NCBI GenBank assembly: GCA_937951615.1
Contig: CALFBH010000021.1
Coordinates: forward strand, 1-60,605
Length of the DNA: 60,605 nt
From: an uncultured Saprospiraceae bacterium
GTDB taxonomy: Bacteria; Bacteroidota; Bacteroidia; Chitinophagales; Saprospiraceae
Direction of reading: 5' to 3'
The position numbers were made by a program, and so were the translations under genes. This document shows positions 1 to 8,528 of the stretch, piece by piece (within the stretch, counting starts at the first letter, position 1; every line of letters starts with the position of its first letter). The notes under the pieces are model-generated. The model made no database searches. It saw nothing but the letters and a program-made list of their open reading frames with translations, and was not told where the DNA came from.

Positions 1-177
1 CTCAATTTGAAAAAATAAGCAATATTGATGATTAACATGTTTGTAGCAATAATGGCTAAAATGCTGAATTGTCCCCCTTTGGAGGGGGCGGAGGGGGTGG
101 ACAACTGAGTGAAATTGTCCAAAATCCACCCCCTTCACCCCAGCCAGCGGGGGACAAAAAGCCAAATTGAGAATTGC
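1..177. repeat. Composite intergenic inverted repeat, partly duplicated at 54271-54320
   Basis: The first 50 bases are identical to 54271-54320, and the match may extend beyond the window edge. The outer arms pair CTCAATTTG near base 1 with CAAATTGAG at 163-171. Nested inside is a G/C-rich inverted repeat: TTGTCCCCC at 69-77 against GGGGGACAA at 149-157, and GGTGGACAA at 96-104 against TTGTCC at 115-120. No reading frame is conserved. It looks like a non-coding repeat just upstream of a lipoprotein gene. Confidence 0.7.
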
Positions 178-231
178 TGCTAAAATTGTACAAAAGTTGA
201 TAACTTTGAGTACTAACAAGTTCTTAAAACA

Positions 232-1284
232 ATGATTATGAAACAACTTAAATCTCCATTTCTATGGACATGCTTATTCTGCGGTCTCCTCCTTCTTCCT
301 GCTTGTAGAAAAGACCGTTTTAACAAAAAACTACAGATAGACCTAGAGTTTGTCGTCACACACCAAACGCCTCGCTACTACGATATAGCCCACGATGAAA
401 ACAATACATTGTGGGTCGCCAATTCTTATGGACTCGGCTATCTGGATGGCAACGAAATTCAATACATTACAAACGATTCCTTTCCTGCGTATGTATTGAC
501 ATTTGACCAGGAAGACGGGCTGTGGTTTGGGACAAACACTGGATTATATCGCCACGACCTCATCGCTGGGACTACGGAGCAAATTATTGATCCTTTTGTC
601 AATGATAAAGTCTTTGCGGTATATTGCGATAGCGAAGGGGCGATTTGGTATGGACGGTCTTATTATGCCTTGTTTGATGGCAACCAACGCTATTATTATG
701 TTGGACGAATTTTTCAGGGAAATATAGAGGAAGTTGAGCTGCTCCCCACTTATAATGTGACGGAATTGAATCAAGTAGAAAATAACGTCATCTCTTTTCA
801 GGAAGATGAGCAAGGAATGATGTGGGTTGGCACAGGCGATGAAGGTTTGTATCGAGTTAGCTCCAATATGGACTTTCAAAAATACAGTTTGCCGAATGAA
901 GAGCATGTTGCAAGACGCTATATTCCTGCCATAGCAATTTCTCCAGAAGGGCAAATTTGGTTCGGCACAGGACGCGGCGTATTCAAAATACAAGATGGCA
1001 GTCCTGAATTGGTCACCGAAGATTTCAAACGTTGCAATGGCTCACTCGGCTGTAGTATGCGACACCGAATAAGCAGCCTAACTTTTGATGAAAATGGCGA
1101 TTTATGGCTGACCAATAGAAATGAAATTGCCCTGTTTGATTTGGATAAAGAACGCATATATTCTTACGAAAAAATACTGACCGAAGACGGTGCAAGAGGT
1201 TCTTATCATGTCATCCACGCCGACCAAAATTATCAGCTTTGGGTGGGGACGACGAGCGGGCTGGCGCGGGTGGAAGTGCGGTGA
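232..1284 (+). CDS. Propeller-repeat lipoprotein (two-component-regulator-propeller type)
   Basis: This 350-residue protein has a lipoprotein signal peptide with lipobox LLPAC (Cys about residue 25), so it should be anchored in the envelope. The body carries repeated blades of the form LWVANSYGLGYLDG, LWFGTNTGLYRHD, MWVGTGDEGLYR, IWFGTGRGVFK, LWLTNRNEIALFD and LWVGTTSGLARV, the signature of the two-component regulator propeller family. Those blades normally form the periplasmic sensor of hybrid kinases, such as the kinase at 56267-59215 in this window. Here no transmembrane or kinase part follows, so it is a stand-alone propeller whose ligand is unknown. An alternative ATG lies two codons downstream (238). 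It stands alone, with repeat-rich DNA on both sides. Confidence 0.85.
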   Translation: MIMKQLKSPFLWTCLFCGLLLLPACRKDRFNKKLQIDLEFVVTHQTPRYYDIAHDENNTLWVANSYGLGYLDGNEIQYITNDSFPAYVLTFDQEDGLWFGTNTGLYRHDLIAGTTEQIIDPFVNDKVFAVYCDSEGAIWYGRSYYALFDGNQRYYYVGRIFQGNIEEVELLPTYNVTELNQVENNVISFQEDEQGMMWVGTGDEGLYRVSSNMDFQKYSLPNEEHVARRYIPAIAISPEGQIWFGTGRGVFKIQDGSPELVTEDFKRCNGSLGCSMRHRISSLTFDENGDLWLTNRNEIALFDLDKERIYSYEKILTEDGARGSYHVIHADQNYQLWVGTTSGLARVEVR

Positions 1285-1299
1285 TTTAGTATGGTCTCA

Positions 1300-1393
1300 T
1301 TGTTAAAATTGCTTCATTGCTATTGTTTTTTTGCTGCGCAAAAAATCACGATAACAATTTAACAATCATAGCAATAGAACAATTTGCACCAAG
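1300..1393. repeat. Intergenic inverted repeat with TTTTTTGC-GCAAAAAA core hairpin
   Basis: The core TTTTTTGC (1327-1334), TGC loop, GCAAAAAA (1338-1345) is a perfect 8-bp stem. It is flanked by longer imperfect arms (TTGCTATTGTT on the left, AACAATTT and CATAGCAAT on the right). The same core type, (T)TTTTGCnnnGCAAAA, sits in the middle of intergenic elements near 7230, 8275, 13460 and 54325. It lies between two converging genes and could also act as a terminator. Confidence 0.6.
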
Positions 1394-1417
1394 ACCTGAC
1401 TCAAAAGATATAAAATT

Positions 1418-1455
1418 TAATTTACCCGACATTATTAACTGGAAGAACTACGGAA
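1418..1455. repeat. ATTAACTGGAA-GACTAC repeat, half copy
   Basis: Contains ACCCGACATTATTAACTGGA followed by AGAACTAC. It resembles the right half of the inverted repeat at 52052-52122, which has GTCGACACTATTAACTGGA followed by AAGACTAC. It directly abuts the stop codon of the porin-like gene on the minus strand. Confidence 0.5.
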
Positions 1456-3498
1456 TCAATCAATAAAAACCCATGAAAGACCAAAGCGAAAAGCCATGTC
1501 GCGGGTGGGGTAATTGGGGGCAACAATCAGCGTGCGCTGTAAGATAGCTTGTGAGATATTTTCCATTTTAAAAAAGGCTCGAAAGCGATTGACTTTAAAA
1601 TCAAGAAAGCCATCGACAACAGGATAGACGCCAAATTTTATGACATTTTGATTGTAGAATTGTCCAGTTACAATCTGCCAGTCATCCGCTCGAAAGCTGG
1701 TATTAGAACGAATATCCACACCCAGTTTAACCAGTGCAGCTCCTTTGAATAAATTGTCCTGAAAAAACACGCTGTGCTGCGACCAAAAGCTCGGAAGCTT
1801 AAGACCAATTTGGTTCGTTTTGTCTGTTTGTTGAAAAACAAAGCGATTTTCTGCACGAAATTTCCACATCTGAACATCTGCCCGAATGAAAATCTGGAAA
1901 ATATTTTTTAGTGCTTCTTCCTGTACAGGCAGTGCTGATGTATCGTAATAAATCAGATTATTGATGAGGTGATTTTGAATGCCGCCGCTGAGGTGGAGTT
2001 GAGCCGTTTCTGATAAACTGAGATTGGGCAAACTATATTTGACCATAAAATTGGTCTCATTGGTTTTCTTGAAATCCGTTTCCCAAACCATTTCCTGCGA
2101 CACAAATAAACGACGTTGAATCAGGTTAGGCTCGTACTGGTGCTGTAGCAATTGTCCTTCCAGCAAGCCCAATTTGCCGACCCGCAGACTCGCTTCGCTG
2201 CGCAGTAAATAGTCGCCCAAATTTGCACCCAACTCATAATGTCCATAAGCCTCCACATTCAATACATCAGCAATGGAAGTTGATAATTTCCCAGACACAC
2301 GGAGTTCCTGCATGAGCGATTCTTCAGGTTCTTGGTCGAGTATGACGAAGGCGTGGCTAAGTGCGGGCTGAAAACTGAAAGCATCATTTTCACCTAAATA
2401 CAAAAATGCACCAAAGCGATTTTCGATTTTTTTCAGGTTGATAAAATGGCGTATGCCGCGTTCATTGGTCTTAAAAATGCCGTAAAAATCTTCGTCCGTA
2501 TCGGGTGTTGGATTGGTGTCAAAAAACTTGACTTGCTCCTTTTGGTATCGAAAATGATGCGAGAGTCCGGTGCCGAGTTTGGGCGTGGGGATTTTTCTGG
2601 TCTTTTTGAAAACAGGTTTTCTTTTGCCCAGTGAATCTGCAATCAGCGTGTCTTTTGCAATAGGTTTTCCGGCTTTTCGCCAAAGGTTGAGATAATGAGA
2701 ATAAGTGAACTCGTCGTGGTCGTACTCCGTTTGAGCAGTTCCAGCTAGTGTGACGGGGATAAGTGGTCGCGCTCCCGTGAAATCGTCATCTTCAAGGTCA
2801 TCTACATCCAGAATGCCACCATTATTTTGTTGTTTGATGCGATTGCTTGACCAGCCAGCCAGTCCGTAATATGAGTCATTTCGGGAACGATACCAGCCAG
2901 ATGCACCGATACTTGTATGTCGGGTACGCTGGTTTTGATAGCCGCCAGCATGGACAATTCTTTTGTAATCAATCGCGATATTTGTCGTGCTGTTTATGTT
3001 TTGCGTAAACACCGCATTGGTCAAGGCATCTTCTTGATTTCCGCCCGCTGTGTAGGTCAGTTTTGTGTGTGGATGAGAAGTGTTGAAAAATCGCAACTGA
3101 TCCGCCTTCTTGAGATATAAATCGTAGTGGTGAAACCCCATGTCCACGCCTTTCCGCAAGCGCGGCTGATAGACGAGTTGGCGATGTGGCGAACCCAAAT
3201 TGCCGAGGTGATAATATCCATATTCTTGCAGAAAGACGGGATTATATCTTTGTACCTGTCCTATGGTGTCTATGATGCGACGGGTTTTGAAATCATTATC
3301 ATAAAAATACAGGACGGTTGAGGTGTCGCGTGGTGCATCAAAGCCAGAAGAGTCTCTTTGTTGCGGAGAACTGTTTGTGTTGCCAAAGCCTCCGGGGCTG
3401 CCTGGGAAGCTGGTACTACCTGGGCTTCCGGGGCGTTGTGCGTAGGTATTGACGGAGAATGCCAGGAAAATGAATAGTAGCCCTAGTGTATGGAACAT
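1456..3498 (-). CDS. Putative outer-membrane beta-barrel porin (Porin_10-like)
   Basis: About 680 residues. The N-terminus chosen here (MFHTLGLLFIFLAFSVNTYAQ) is a clean Sec signal peptide ending in AQ, followed by a low-complexity Gly/Ser/Pro linker (PGSPGSTSFPGSPGG). The remainder is rich in alternating hydrophobic/aromatic strands and ends in FRFGLSWVFID, a typical barrel-terminal strand. Composition and length fit the putative-porin family of Bacteroidota. The frame stays open upstream to 3627, where ATGATG overlaps the stop of the CoiA-like gene (ATGA). That longer version would place 43 residues, including translation of a 54-nt palindrome, in front of the signal peptide, so I prefer the internal start. 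Specific substrate unknown; family assignment is moderate. Confidence 0.75.
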   Translation of the reverse strand: MFHTLGLLFIFLAFSVNTYAQRPGSPGSTSFPGSPGGFGNTNSSPQQRDSSGFDAPRDTSTVLYFYDNDFKTRRIIDTIGQVQRYNPVFLQEYGYYHLGNLGSPHRQLVYQPRLRKGVDMGFHHYDLYLKKADQLRFFNTSHPHTKLTYTAGGNQEDALTNAVFTQNINSTTNIAIDYKRIVHAGGYQNQRTRHTSIGASGWYRSRNDSYYGLAGWSSNRIKQQNNGGILDVDDLEDDDFTGARPLIPVTLAGTAQTEYDHDEFTYSHYLNLWRKAGKPIAKDTLIADSLGKRKPVFKKTRKIPTPKLGTGLSHHFRYQKEQVKFFDTNPTPDTDEDFYGIFKTNERGIRHFINLKKIENRFGAFLYLGENDAFSFQPALSHAFVILDQEPEESLMQELRVSGKLSTSIADVLNVEAYGHYELGANLGDYLLRSEASLRVGKLGLLEGQLLQHQYEPNLIQRRLFVSQEMVWETDFKKTNETNFMVKYSLPNLSLSETAQLHLSGGIQNHLINNLIYYDTSALPVQEEALKNIFQIFIRADVQMWKFRAENRFVFQQTDKTNQIGLKLPSFWSQHSVFFQDNLFKGAALVKLGVDIRSNTSFRADDWQIVTGQFYNQNVIKFGVYPVVDGFLDFKVNRFRAFFKMENISQAILQRTLIVAPNYPTRDMAFRFGLSWVFID

Positions 3499-3528
3499 TA
3501 CATCAGAAAATCGAACACCAGCTATTTT

Positions 3529-3582
3529 CGTATGTTTCGCAAAAGCGGAGGGTTTAAACCCTCCGCTTTTGCGAAACATACG
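3529..3582. repeat. Perfect 54-nt palindrome (GGGTTTAAACCC family), copy 1
   Basis: 27-nt arms meet at TTT|AAA with no loop. The centre is GGAGGGTTTAAACCCTCC, flanked by TTTCGCAAAAGC on the left and its complement on the right, with outer bases CGTATG/CATACG. A sister copy is at 47997-48052. This copy lies in the 5' region of the porin-like gene, between an upstream possible ATG (3627) and the signal-peptide ATG (3498). Confidence 0.9.
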
Positions 3583-3623
3583 AGACGTGATTTTTTCAAT
3601 TTGGCTATAGCCGTTTAACTTCA

Positions 3624-4709
3624 TCATTTATGCTCCTTTCTATATTTGCAGGAGAAGGAAGAAAAGTGATTTTCCATGTATTCCCCAAAATATTTACAGG
3701 CTTCGCAGGTTTTATAATCTGTCGGAGACTGGCTGCGAATATAGGATAATTGCCCGTGTATTTTATGTCGTTTTTCGTATTCCTCTTTTGTCAGTCCTGC
3801 TTCTTTACCTTCTGGATAAATTTCTGTTCTTATGTTGTCAAGATAGATGTATTTCCCTTTTGAACCCCATCCATAAATTGTTCCATTCCATTGTTTTCCA
3901 TCTTGTATTTGTTGGATAATACTATTGTTTTTGCATTTGTTTGCCGTCTGATGAATCTTCATCGGGCAGTAAAGGTTGTGATTTTCATCGGGCAAAATGA
4001 CATCGTATCCATATTTTCGGGTATTCTGTATTTTTTGTTGTCGTATTTTCTTTTGTGCTGCCAGCTTTATTTTTCGCGCCTGTTCCTTTTCTTTTTTGGT
4101 TTGTAAATATTTGTGGGTCAGCTCTATTTCCTTTGCATTATAAATCCATTGCCTATTATCTGTAGAATGAATAAGGGAAAAAGCTAAATCCTCTGTTGTG
4201 AAACCGTCTTTAATGCTACTCAAGTCAATTTCAAGAGTAGAAAGCCCTAATTGCTTAATTTTTTCGGTTTTGATGTCATCAACAAAATGAGTGACGGCTA
4301 TTTCAATGAGTAGTTTTTTATTGCCTTTGTGTAGTATCAGGTCTGGCTTTATATCATTAATTTTTTTTTCTACTTCTACTTCATCAAAGGCTATCATTTC
4401 TGCTTGCAACAATATTGTTTCCGTATGTTGATTGGGTATGTCGGCTTTTAAAGGTGGAAGCATCAACTTCTTTTCTTTTTGAATAATTTCTTTTGCTGCA
4501 AGATGTAAAGCCGTTTCTATACCACCTTTGCAATCCCCCTCTTTATAGTGTGCAAAATGATGAATATTCAGTTTGCCTTTTCTGGCAATAAGTTTTTCTC
4601 CACATTCAGGGCATACGCAGTCGCAGGCAAGTCCTTGTTCAACATCCTGCACGAATGTCAACACACCGTTTTTTAGTCCATAGGGTAATTTAGTGAGCAT
4701 TTTATTCAA
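3624..4709 (-). CDS. CoiA-like nuclease-domain protein
   Basis: 361 residues, cytoplasmic. The N-terminal part has a zinc-ribbon-like CDCVCPECGEKLIARKGK followed by HHFAHY, then a restriction-endonuclease-like core: DLILHKGNKKLLIEIAVTHF matches the D-x(n)-ExA nuclease pattern of the competence protein CoiA family. A basic, possibly coiled segment (KEKEQARKIKLAAQKKIRQQK) follows near residue 210, and the C-terminal part has further Cys residues (CEACKYFGEYMENHFSSFSCKYR) that may bind zinc. CoiA family members act in natural transformation or as nucleases of unclear role. No other competence gene is adjacent. Its stop overlaps the first possible ATG of the porin-like frame downstream, suggesting cotranscription. 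Alternative start three codons in (4700). Confidence 0.7.
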   Translation of the reverse strand: MNKMLTKLPYGLKNGVLTFVQDVEQGLACDCVCPECGEKLIARKGKLNIHHFAHYKEGDCKGGIETALHLAAKEIIQKEKKLMLPPLKADIPNQHTETILLQAEMIAFDEVEVEKKINDIKPDLILHKGNKKLLIEIAVTHFVDDIKTEKIKQLGLSTLEIDLSSIKDGFTTEDLAFSLIHSTDNRQWIYNAKEIELTHKYLQTKKEKEQARKIKLAAQKKIRQQKIQNTRKYGYDVILPDENHNLYCPMKIHQTANKCKNNSIIQQIQDGKQWNGTIYGWGSKGKYIYLDNIRTEIYPEGKEAGLTKEEYEKRHKIHGQLSYIRSQSPTDYKTCEACKYFGEYMENHFSSFSCKYRKEHK

Positions 4710-4814
4710 TTTATATCAAAAAGATATTGAGATTCTTACTTAATAAGAGTCCCAAACATCATTTTTTCCATAAATTTCGCGCAACTTTTTTCAGTTACTT
4801 TGACAAAAGTATAA

Positions 4815-4822
4815 TATCTTTG
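4815..4822 (+). promoter_or_regulatory. Bacteroidota -7 box TATCTTTG
   Basis: Exact TAnnTTTG match ending 14 nt before the ATG of the DUF4058 gene, giving a very short leader. No good -33 box at the right distance. Confidence 0.5.
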
Positions 4823-4836
4823 AAAAAAACAAGACA

Positions 4837-5619
4837 ATGACATCACCTTTTCCTGGCATGGACCCTTATTTGGAAGGTTATTTGTGGCCGGATGTACACA
4901 ACAGGCTGGCAAATGTTGTCGCTGAACTGCTTGCTCCACAAATTTCTCCAAAATATGTAGCCCGAATAGAACTTTATACTGTAAGTGACACTTTGCCGCA
5001 AGAGGAAATCGGTATCATGTATCCAGATGTTGAGGTACTTAAAAATAATACAAAAACCCAAGAACCGCCTCTGAGCTATCCTAGTCATCATGACAAATTA
5101 TCTCCTATAACGATTAGCCTTCCTGAAATTCAGGCAATAGAAGTTCGTATTCCTGTGGTAGAAATCAAAGACCGAGGCAATAACCAATTGATAACTGCTA
5201 TTGAAATTTTGTCGCCAGTCAATAAGAGAACACCTGGTCTGATTCCTTATCGGCAAAAACGCCAAACCCTTCATTCTATAGGTGTACATATACTGGAAAT
5301 TGATTTGCTTCGGCGCGGTACACGCCCGTTCAACCATCCTTTACTTCCCGACCAGCATTATATCGTTTCACTGCTAAGAGCAGAAGGGGCAGAAACAGAT
5401 ATTTGGGGATTTGATGTACAGGATTTGCTACCAGTCGTTCCTGTTCCTTTGCTGGCAGATGACCCTGATGCCATGCTGGATTTGGGCGAAGCCATGAATA
5501 TCATTTACAAAAGAAGTCTTTACCACCTTTCTATTGATTATTCTAATTTACCACCCAATCCACCATTTACAGAAAAAGAACTGGACTGGATGAGAAAGGA
5601 AATTTCAAAACAATCTTAG
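4837..5619 (+). CDS. DUF4058 family protein
   Basis: 260 residues, no signal peptide. It opens with the hallmark MTSPFPGMDPYLEGYLWPDVHNRL of DUF4058 and continues with IEILSPVNKRTPGLIPYRQKR and a C-terminal DPDAMLDLGEAMNIIYKRSLY. The family is best known from cyanobacteria and planctomycetes, where copies are numerous and of unknown function. The middle part (KDRGNNQLITAIEILSP) has the look of a restriction-like fold strand arrangement, but I would not assign activity. It has its own promoter and converges on the next gene with a 4-nt stop overlap. Presence here may reflect transfer. Confidence 0.85.
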   Translation: MTSPFPGMDPYLEGYLWPDVHNRLANVVAELLAPQISPKYVARIELYTVSDTLPQEEIGIMYPDVEVLKNNTKTQEPPLSYPSHHDKLSPITISLPEIQAIEVRIPVVEIKDRGNNQLITAIEILSPVNKRTPGLIPYRQKRQTLHSIGVHILEIDLLRRGTRPFNHPLLPDQHYIVSLLRAEGAETDIWGFDVQDLLPVVPVPLLADDPDAMLDLGEAMNIIYKRSLYHLSIDYSNLPPNPPFTEKELDWMRKEISKQS

Positions 5620-7055
5620 GCTTTCACCACCTTATATACCCCATTCACCGTCTCGCCAGTCAGTTTTATAAAATACATTCCTGCCGCTATATTACGAATG
5701 TTGAATGTATTTTCATACAAACCTGCGGGCAATTGAGTATTATTTAACGATTGAATGACCCGACCGTTAATATCTGTTAAAGTGATATGGACGACCTGTG
5801 TTTGTTCTAGTTCAAAACTGATATTGACTTGGTTATGAAAAGGCTGTGGGAAAATTTTTGCTGTTATTTCATTCGATATGTTTGTATTGGCTACAATAGT
5901 TCCACAGTTGCTTGAAGTGCCGAGAGGTGGCATCTCTCCTGTGATGCTATTGTCTATTTTTTCAAAAACATATAAGCCCGTCTGCATATCAGAAATTAGG
6001 ATATTGCCGGAAGGCAAATAAGGAAACACCCCCCATGCTCCCCGATAAGAATCGTCATTTGCAGCAGCAAAAGTATCATAAAAATAGACCCGTTGCGGAC
6101 TGGTCGGATCAGAAATATCATAGACTTGCAAGCCATCATAATAATAAGAAACATAGAGATAATCTCCACGCACAATCAGGTTATGTGGAATAGAGTTGCT
6201 TTCCGAACTATTCGCATCAAATGTACCCAAGACCTGAATGTCTGTAGGATCACTTACGTCAAGTATCTTGATCGCTAGTCCGTGATTTTCATCTGCCATA
6301 TAAAAATAATTGCCGTCATCGGAGAGCCAGCCAGAATGATTATAGCCCTGATCGACATATTCGGTCAGTGTACCCAGAAAGACCGGATTGGCAGCATCTG
6401 TAAAATCGACCATCCAGAAACCTATGCCGCCTTTATTGATATAAGCAATATTTTCTTTGACATACAAATCATGTGGCACACCAACAGACACGCCTTCTAT
6501 AGATTGATAATCGTGCAGCAAGGTCGGATTTTCAGGATCGTCAAGCGATAATACCCGTAAACCAATCAAACCATCCGTCTGATGAACAGCAGGACTCGCA
6601 TATAATCGAGCGGATGAGGTGTCGATAAAAATATTATGACTGCGATAGAAAAATTCATTGGAATCATAAACCACCGAAACACTATCTGGCAGATAACTAT
6701 AATCAATAATCTGCAAAGTACTGTTGATGCCTTCGTCTGCTACGGCATAGAGATAACATTGATAATCGTGGTAATCGCGATGCACAATTTCTGGTCCTTG
6801 CACTGCGCCTGGCACAAAAGCTGCCTCATAGACATTCGCAACATCTGTAACATCAAAAATATGCGTACCCGACGTAGAGCCAATCACCGCAAATTCCCGA
6901 TTATTGGCTACGATGCCCCAGACTTCATTATAAGTATTATTATACCACGCGCTACCAACTAAATCCGGGTCATCCCAGTTATAAAGCAGGTTGGCTTGTG
7001 TTTGTCCAATAAGTAGGCTGGGGAATAAAAACAGAAAAGGTAGTATGTATTTCAT
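5616..7055 (-). CDS. Choice-of-anchor B family secreted protein with T9SS sorting domain
   Basis: 479 residues. Signal peptide MKYILPFLFLFPSLLIGQTQA, then a beta-propeller of LVIVD-like repeats: THIFDVTDVANVYEAAFVPG, YQCYLYAVADEGINSTLQIID, FWMVDFTDAANPVFLGTL, IKILDVSDPTDIQVLGTF and LQVYDISDPTSPQRVYFYD. These match the choice-of-anchor B proteins. The last ~75 residues (ITAKIFPQPFHNQVNISFEL to GVYKVVKA) form a type A T9SS C-terminal domain, so the protein is exported and attached to, or released from, the cell surface. Expected location: cell surface; partner or ligand unknown. Confidence 0.88.
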   Translation of the reverse strand: MKYILPFLFLFPSLLIGQTQANLLYNWDDPDLVGSAWYNNTYNEVWGIVANNREFAVIGSTSGTHIFDVTDVANVYEAAFVPGAVQGPEIVHRDYHDYQCYLYAVADEGINSTLQIIDYSYLPDSVSVVYDSNEFFYRSHNIFIDTSSARLYASPAVHQTDGLIGLRVLSLDDPENPTLLHDYQSIEGVSVGVPHDLYVKENIAYINKGGIGFWMVDFTDAANPVFLGTLTEYVDQGYNHSGWLSDDGNYFYMADENHGLAIKILDVSDPTDIQVLGTFDANSSESNSIPHNLIVRGDYLYVSYYYDGLQVYDISDPTSPQRVYFYDTFAAANDDSYRGAWGVFPYLPSGNILISDMQTGLYVFEKIDNSITGEMPPLGTSSNCGTIVANTNISNEITAKIFPQPFHNQVNISFELEQTQVVHITLTDINGRVIQSLNNTQLPAGLYENTFNIRNIAAGMYFIKLTGETVNGVYKVVKA

Positions 7056-7160
7056 GTTCTAGAATTTTGTTTGTCGATTATGAGTATTTAAGAAGCCAAC
7101 TTTTGTACGTTTTTAGCAAAAAAACATGAGTTATCCCAAATTTTAAAAATGTCTAGAATG

Positions 7161-7360
7161 TCGATGGTCGATAGTCCATAGTCGATGGTTGTCGTCCAAC
7201 TAATGCTCCGTTTTTCAGTTTTTTTACGCATTTTGCAAAACAAAATATGAGCTAGAATAATGATTCGGGGAATCATTATTCTAGTGAACCGCTTGCGGAC
7301 GGGCTGGTAGTTTTAAAGCTAAAATACAACCATCGACTATTGACTGTGGACTATCGACCT
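7161..7360. repeat. Family A intergenic inverted repeat, copy 1 (GGTCGATAGTCCATAGTCGATGG)
   Basis: Left arm about 7161-7192 and right arm about 7326-7360 are imperfect complements built from the words TCGATAGTCCATAG and its reverse complement. The interior holds CATTTTGCAAAACAAAATATG and a separate perfect hairpin at 7252-7284. It fills most of the 351-nt gap between the choice-of-anchor gene and fabI. Other copies: 8239-8343, 13394-13530 and, shorter, 21103-21151. The rest of the gap shows nothing recognisable. Confidence 0.8.
7252..7284. repeat. Perfect 15-3-15 hairpin inside family A copy 1
   Basis: Arm CTAGAATAATGATTC, loop GGG, arm GAATCATTATTCTAG. No poly-T follows on either strand, so it is not a standard terminator. 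Confidence 0.85.
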
Positions 7361-7406
7361 CTTATAATTTCTGTTTTACTAAAATTCGGGATGATTTATG
7401 TTATCA

Positions 7407-8216
7407 CTACTGCTCTTTCGCCCATTCCAATACGGCTGTATTCATTCCCATATTGGAGAATCCGCCATCGTGGAAAAGGTTTTGCATGGTGACATATCGA
7501 GTAAAGTCGGAAAATAAAGATACACAATAATTTGCACAGTCCTCCGCAGGTGCATTGCCGAGCGGTGACATCTTATCGGCATAATTAAAGAACTCTTCGA
7601 AACCCTTCACACCGCTGCCGGCAGTTGTCCAGGTCGGTGACTGGGATATAGTATTGACACGGACTTTCTTTTCCGCCCCATAATGATAACCGAAACTACG
7701 CGCAAAGGATTCCAGCAGGGCTTTGGATTCTGCCATTTCGCTATAATCTGGAAAAGTACGTTGCGCAGCAATATAAGTCAAAGCCAGAATACTACCCCAC
7801 TCATTCACCGCATCCAGTTTCATGGCGGATTGCATCAGTTTGTGAAAGGAAATAGCTGATACATCGAAAGTCTTTTGCATCCATTCGTACTTAATATCGG
7901 TATAAGGGCGCTTTTTACGCACATTAAATGACATGCCGATGGAGTGCAGAATAAAATCTACTTTTCCACCGAGTATTTCCATAGATTTTTGGAGCAGGTT
8001 TTCCAGATCTTCCAGACTGGTCGCATCAGCAGGAATAACTTCTGCATTGAGCTTTTCACCTAATTCATGAATTTTGCCAAAACGAAGGGCTACGGGTGCA
8101 TTGGTGAGCGTAATGCTTGCACCTTGTTCCACACATTTTTCTGCGACTTGCCAGGCAATCGACTTTTCATCCAAGGCACCAAATATGATTCCTTTTTTTC
8201 CTTGTAATAAGTTCAT
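7407..8216 (-). CDS. fabI: Enoyl-[acyl-carrier-protein] reductase (NADH), FabI
   Basis: 269 residues, close to the ~262 of E. coli FabI. Catalyses the last reduction of each fatty-acid elongation cycle in the cytoplasm (trans-2-enoyl-ACP to acyl-ACP). The N-terminal nucleotide-binding segment KKGIIFGALDEKSIAWQVAE is characteristic. The FabI catalytic Tyr-x6-Lys is visible as YSEMAESK, and SIGMSFNVRKKRPYTD and AGSGVKGFEEF complete the family pattern. The gene stands alone with a ~150-nt leader that contains a family A repeat between its promoter (8378-8385) and the ATG. It is divergent from rplY. Confidence 0.97.
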   Translation of the reverse strand: MNLLQGKKGIIFGALDEKSIAWQVAEKCVEQGASITLTNAPVALRFGKIHELGEKLNAEVIPADATSLEDLENLLQKSMEILGGKVDFILHSIGMSFNVRKKRPYTDIKYEWMQKTFDVSAISFHKLMQSAMKLDAVNEWGSILALTYIAAQRTFPDYSEMAESKALLESFARSFGYHYGAEKKVRVNTISQSPTWTTAGSGVKGFEEFFNYADKMSPLGNAPAEDCANYCVSLFSDFTRYVTMQNLFHDGGFSNMGMNTAVLEWAKEQ

Positions 8217-8238
8217 TGGTTTTTAATTATTAGTGTTT

Positions 8239-8343
8239 GTCCATAGTCAGCAGTCCATAGTCGATGGTCTTAAATATTTTGCGCAGCAAAATGAATATCA
8301 TTTATTGCGTTTCCCATCGACTATAGACTATCGACCATCGTCC
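8239..8343. repeat. Family A intergenic inverted repeat, copy 2, in the fabI leader
   Basis: Left arm GTCCATAGTCGATGGTC (8253-8269) pairs with the right arm around 8313-8343, and the centre carries the hairpin ATTTTGC-GCA-GCAAAAT (8274-8290). Read on the minus strand, it lies after the fabI -7 box and before its ATG, so it should be part of the mRNA leader. Confidence 0.8.
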
Positions 8344-8377
8344 AGCTACTACTATTGTTAATAATGACGAAGTCTGA

Positions 8378-8385
8378 CAAAGGTA
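8378..8385 (-). promoter_or_regulatory. -7 box TACCTTTG for fabI
   Basis: Exact TAnnTTTG on the minus strand, about 160 nt upstream of the fabI ATG. The -33 region is not convincing. Confidence 0.5.
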
Positions 8386-8464
8386 AAGAATAGTTGTGAT
8401 ATGGTACATTTGCTCTATAGATTGTTTTTTTTTAAGAAAAATTATTTATACCATGAAAAAAGTC

Positions 8465-8472
8465 TATCTTTG
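8465..8472 (+). promoter_or_regulatory. -7 box TATCTTTG for rplY
   Basis: Exact TAnnTTTG 56 nt upstream of the rplY ATG, within A/T-rich DNA. Its back-to-back partner on the minus strand drives fabI. Confidence 0.6.
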
Positions 8473-8528
8473 CAAGCCTTTTCAAAAAAAGAACTTATTT
8501 ATTTTCAATTATAGAAAAAAATAGCACC

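Noticed and set aside
544-993. 149-codon frame opposite the propeller lipoprotein
   Set aside because: Antisense shadow of a well-supported gene, no start context, Cys/Ile-rich unlikely product.
4736-4951. 71-codon minus-strand frame spanning the DUF4058 start
   Set aside because: Covers a promoter and the start of a real gene; no homology.
7056-8343. Possible CRISPR-like repeats around fabI
   Set aside because: The repeated words are arms of inverted repeats with unequal spacing and no spacer structure; no cas genes.
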